Source: JBARRS01 sp049644345 (GTDB lineage Bacteria; Actinomycetota; Thermoleophilia; Gaiellales; Gaiellaceae). From it: DNA of 14,257 nucleotides. The notes beneath the pieces are model-generated. The model was not told the origin of the DNA. It did not search any database and was given only the letters and a program-made list of their open reading frames with translations. The position numbers were made by a program, and so were the translations under genes. The stretch covers positions 1-14,257 of the forward strand of contig JBARRS010000210.1 in NCBI GenBank assembly GCA_049644345.1. The letters run 5' to 3'. Numbering within the stretch: the first letter of the stretch is position 1; each line of letters starts with the position of its first letter. Of the stretch, positions 14,220 to 14,257 are shown one piece after another.

Positions 14220-14225
14220 ACCTTA
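14220..14225 (-). promoter_or_regulatory. Candidate -10 element for APC-USP copy B
   Basis: TAAGGT fits TANNNT and lies 6 bases before GTG 14213. The 32 bases upstream that remain in the window show no obvious -35. No ribosome binding site is seen. Confidence 0.5.
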
Positions 14226-14257
14226 GTGCCCGCCGCGGCGCTTGCTAGCCGTGAATC

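Overview
The window is very GC-rich, with GTG and TTG starts about as common as ATG, genes packed end to start, and lipoprotein and Sec signals typical of Gram-positive bacteria. Gene content and style (duplicated-ATPase ECF transporter, split TrkA pair beside APC-type permeases, secreted beta-propellers) suggest a deep-branching actinobacterium, most likely class Thermoleophilia (Gaiellales/Solirubrobacterales type). The lineage is inferred; no rRNA or marker gene is present. No mobile element, CRISPR array, tRNA or rRNA was seen.

Layout. (1) 1-192, + strand: C-terminal end of a GNAT acetyltransferase. (2) 122-5064, - strand: a six-gene operon behind an unmistakable cobalamin riboswitch (4903-5045). 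In transcription order it encodes a secreted DUF4430 protein, a DUF4430 lipoprotein, an ECF T component, a fused double ATPase, an ECF S component, and a secreted alpha/alpha-toroid (prenyltransferase-repeat) protein. Every consecutive pair of genes overlaps by 4-10 bases. (3) 5075-6582, + strand: a short degenerate HAD protein, an uncharacterised secreted protein and a 73-residue coiled-coil protein. (4) 6587-14213, - strand. In transcription order: an APC permease with a C-terminal USP domain, a 58-residue membrane protein, a second APC-USP permease, two TrkA/RCK proteins, a secreted PQQ-type sugar dehydrogenase, and a PQQ-like beta-propeller protein.

Main interpretation. DUF4430 is the bacterial relative of the C-terminal beta domain of animal transcobalamin and intrinsic factor. 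Their N-terminal alpha domain has the same alpha6/alpha6 toroid fold as prenyltransferase/squalene-cyclase repeats. The B12-riboswitch operon therefore appears to encode a split, exported, transcobalamin-like capture system (one alpha protein, two beta proteins) feeding an ECF vitamin transporter. This is the most interesting content of the window.

The right half looks like an ion-homeostasis cluster: RCK gating or regulatory proteins next to two APC-USP transporters reminiscent of the KimA potassium importer, with no TrkH or KtrB in view. At seven gene starts a TANNNT hexamer lies 6-7 bases upstream of the start codon, which points to widespread leaderless transcription. In three of these the upstream gene's stop codon forms the start of the hexamer.
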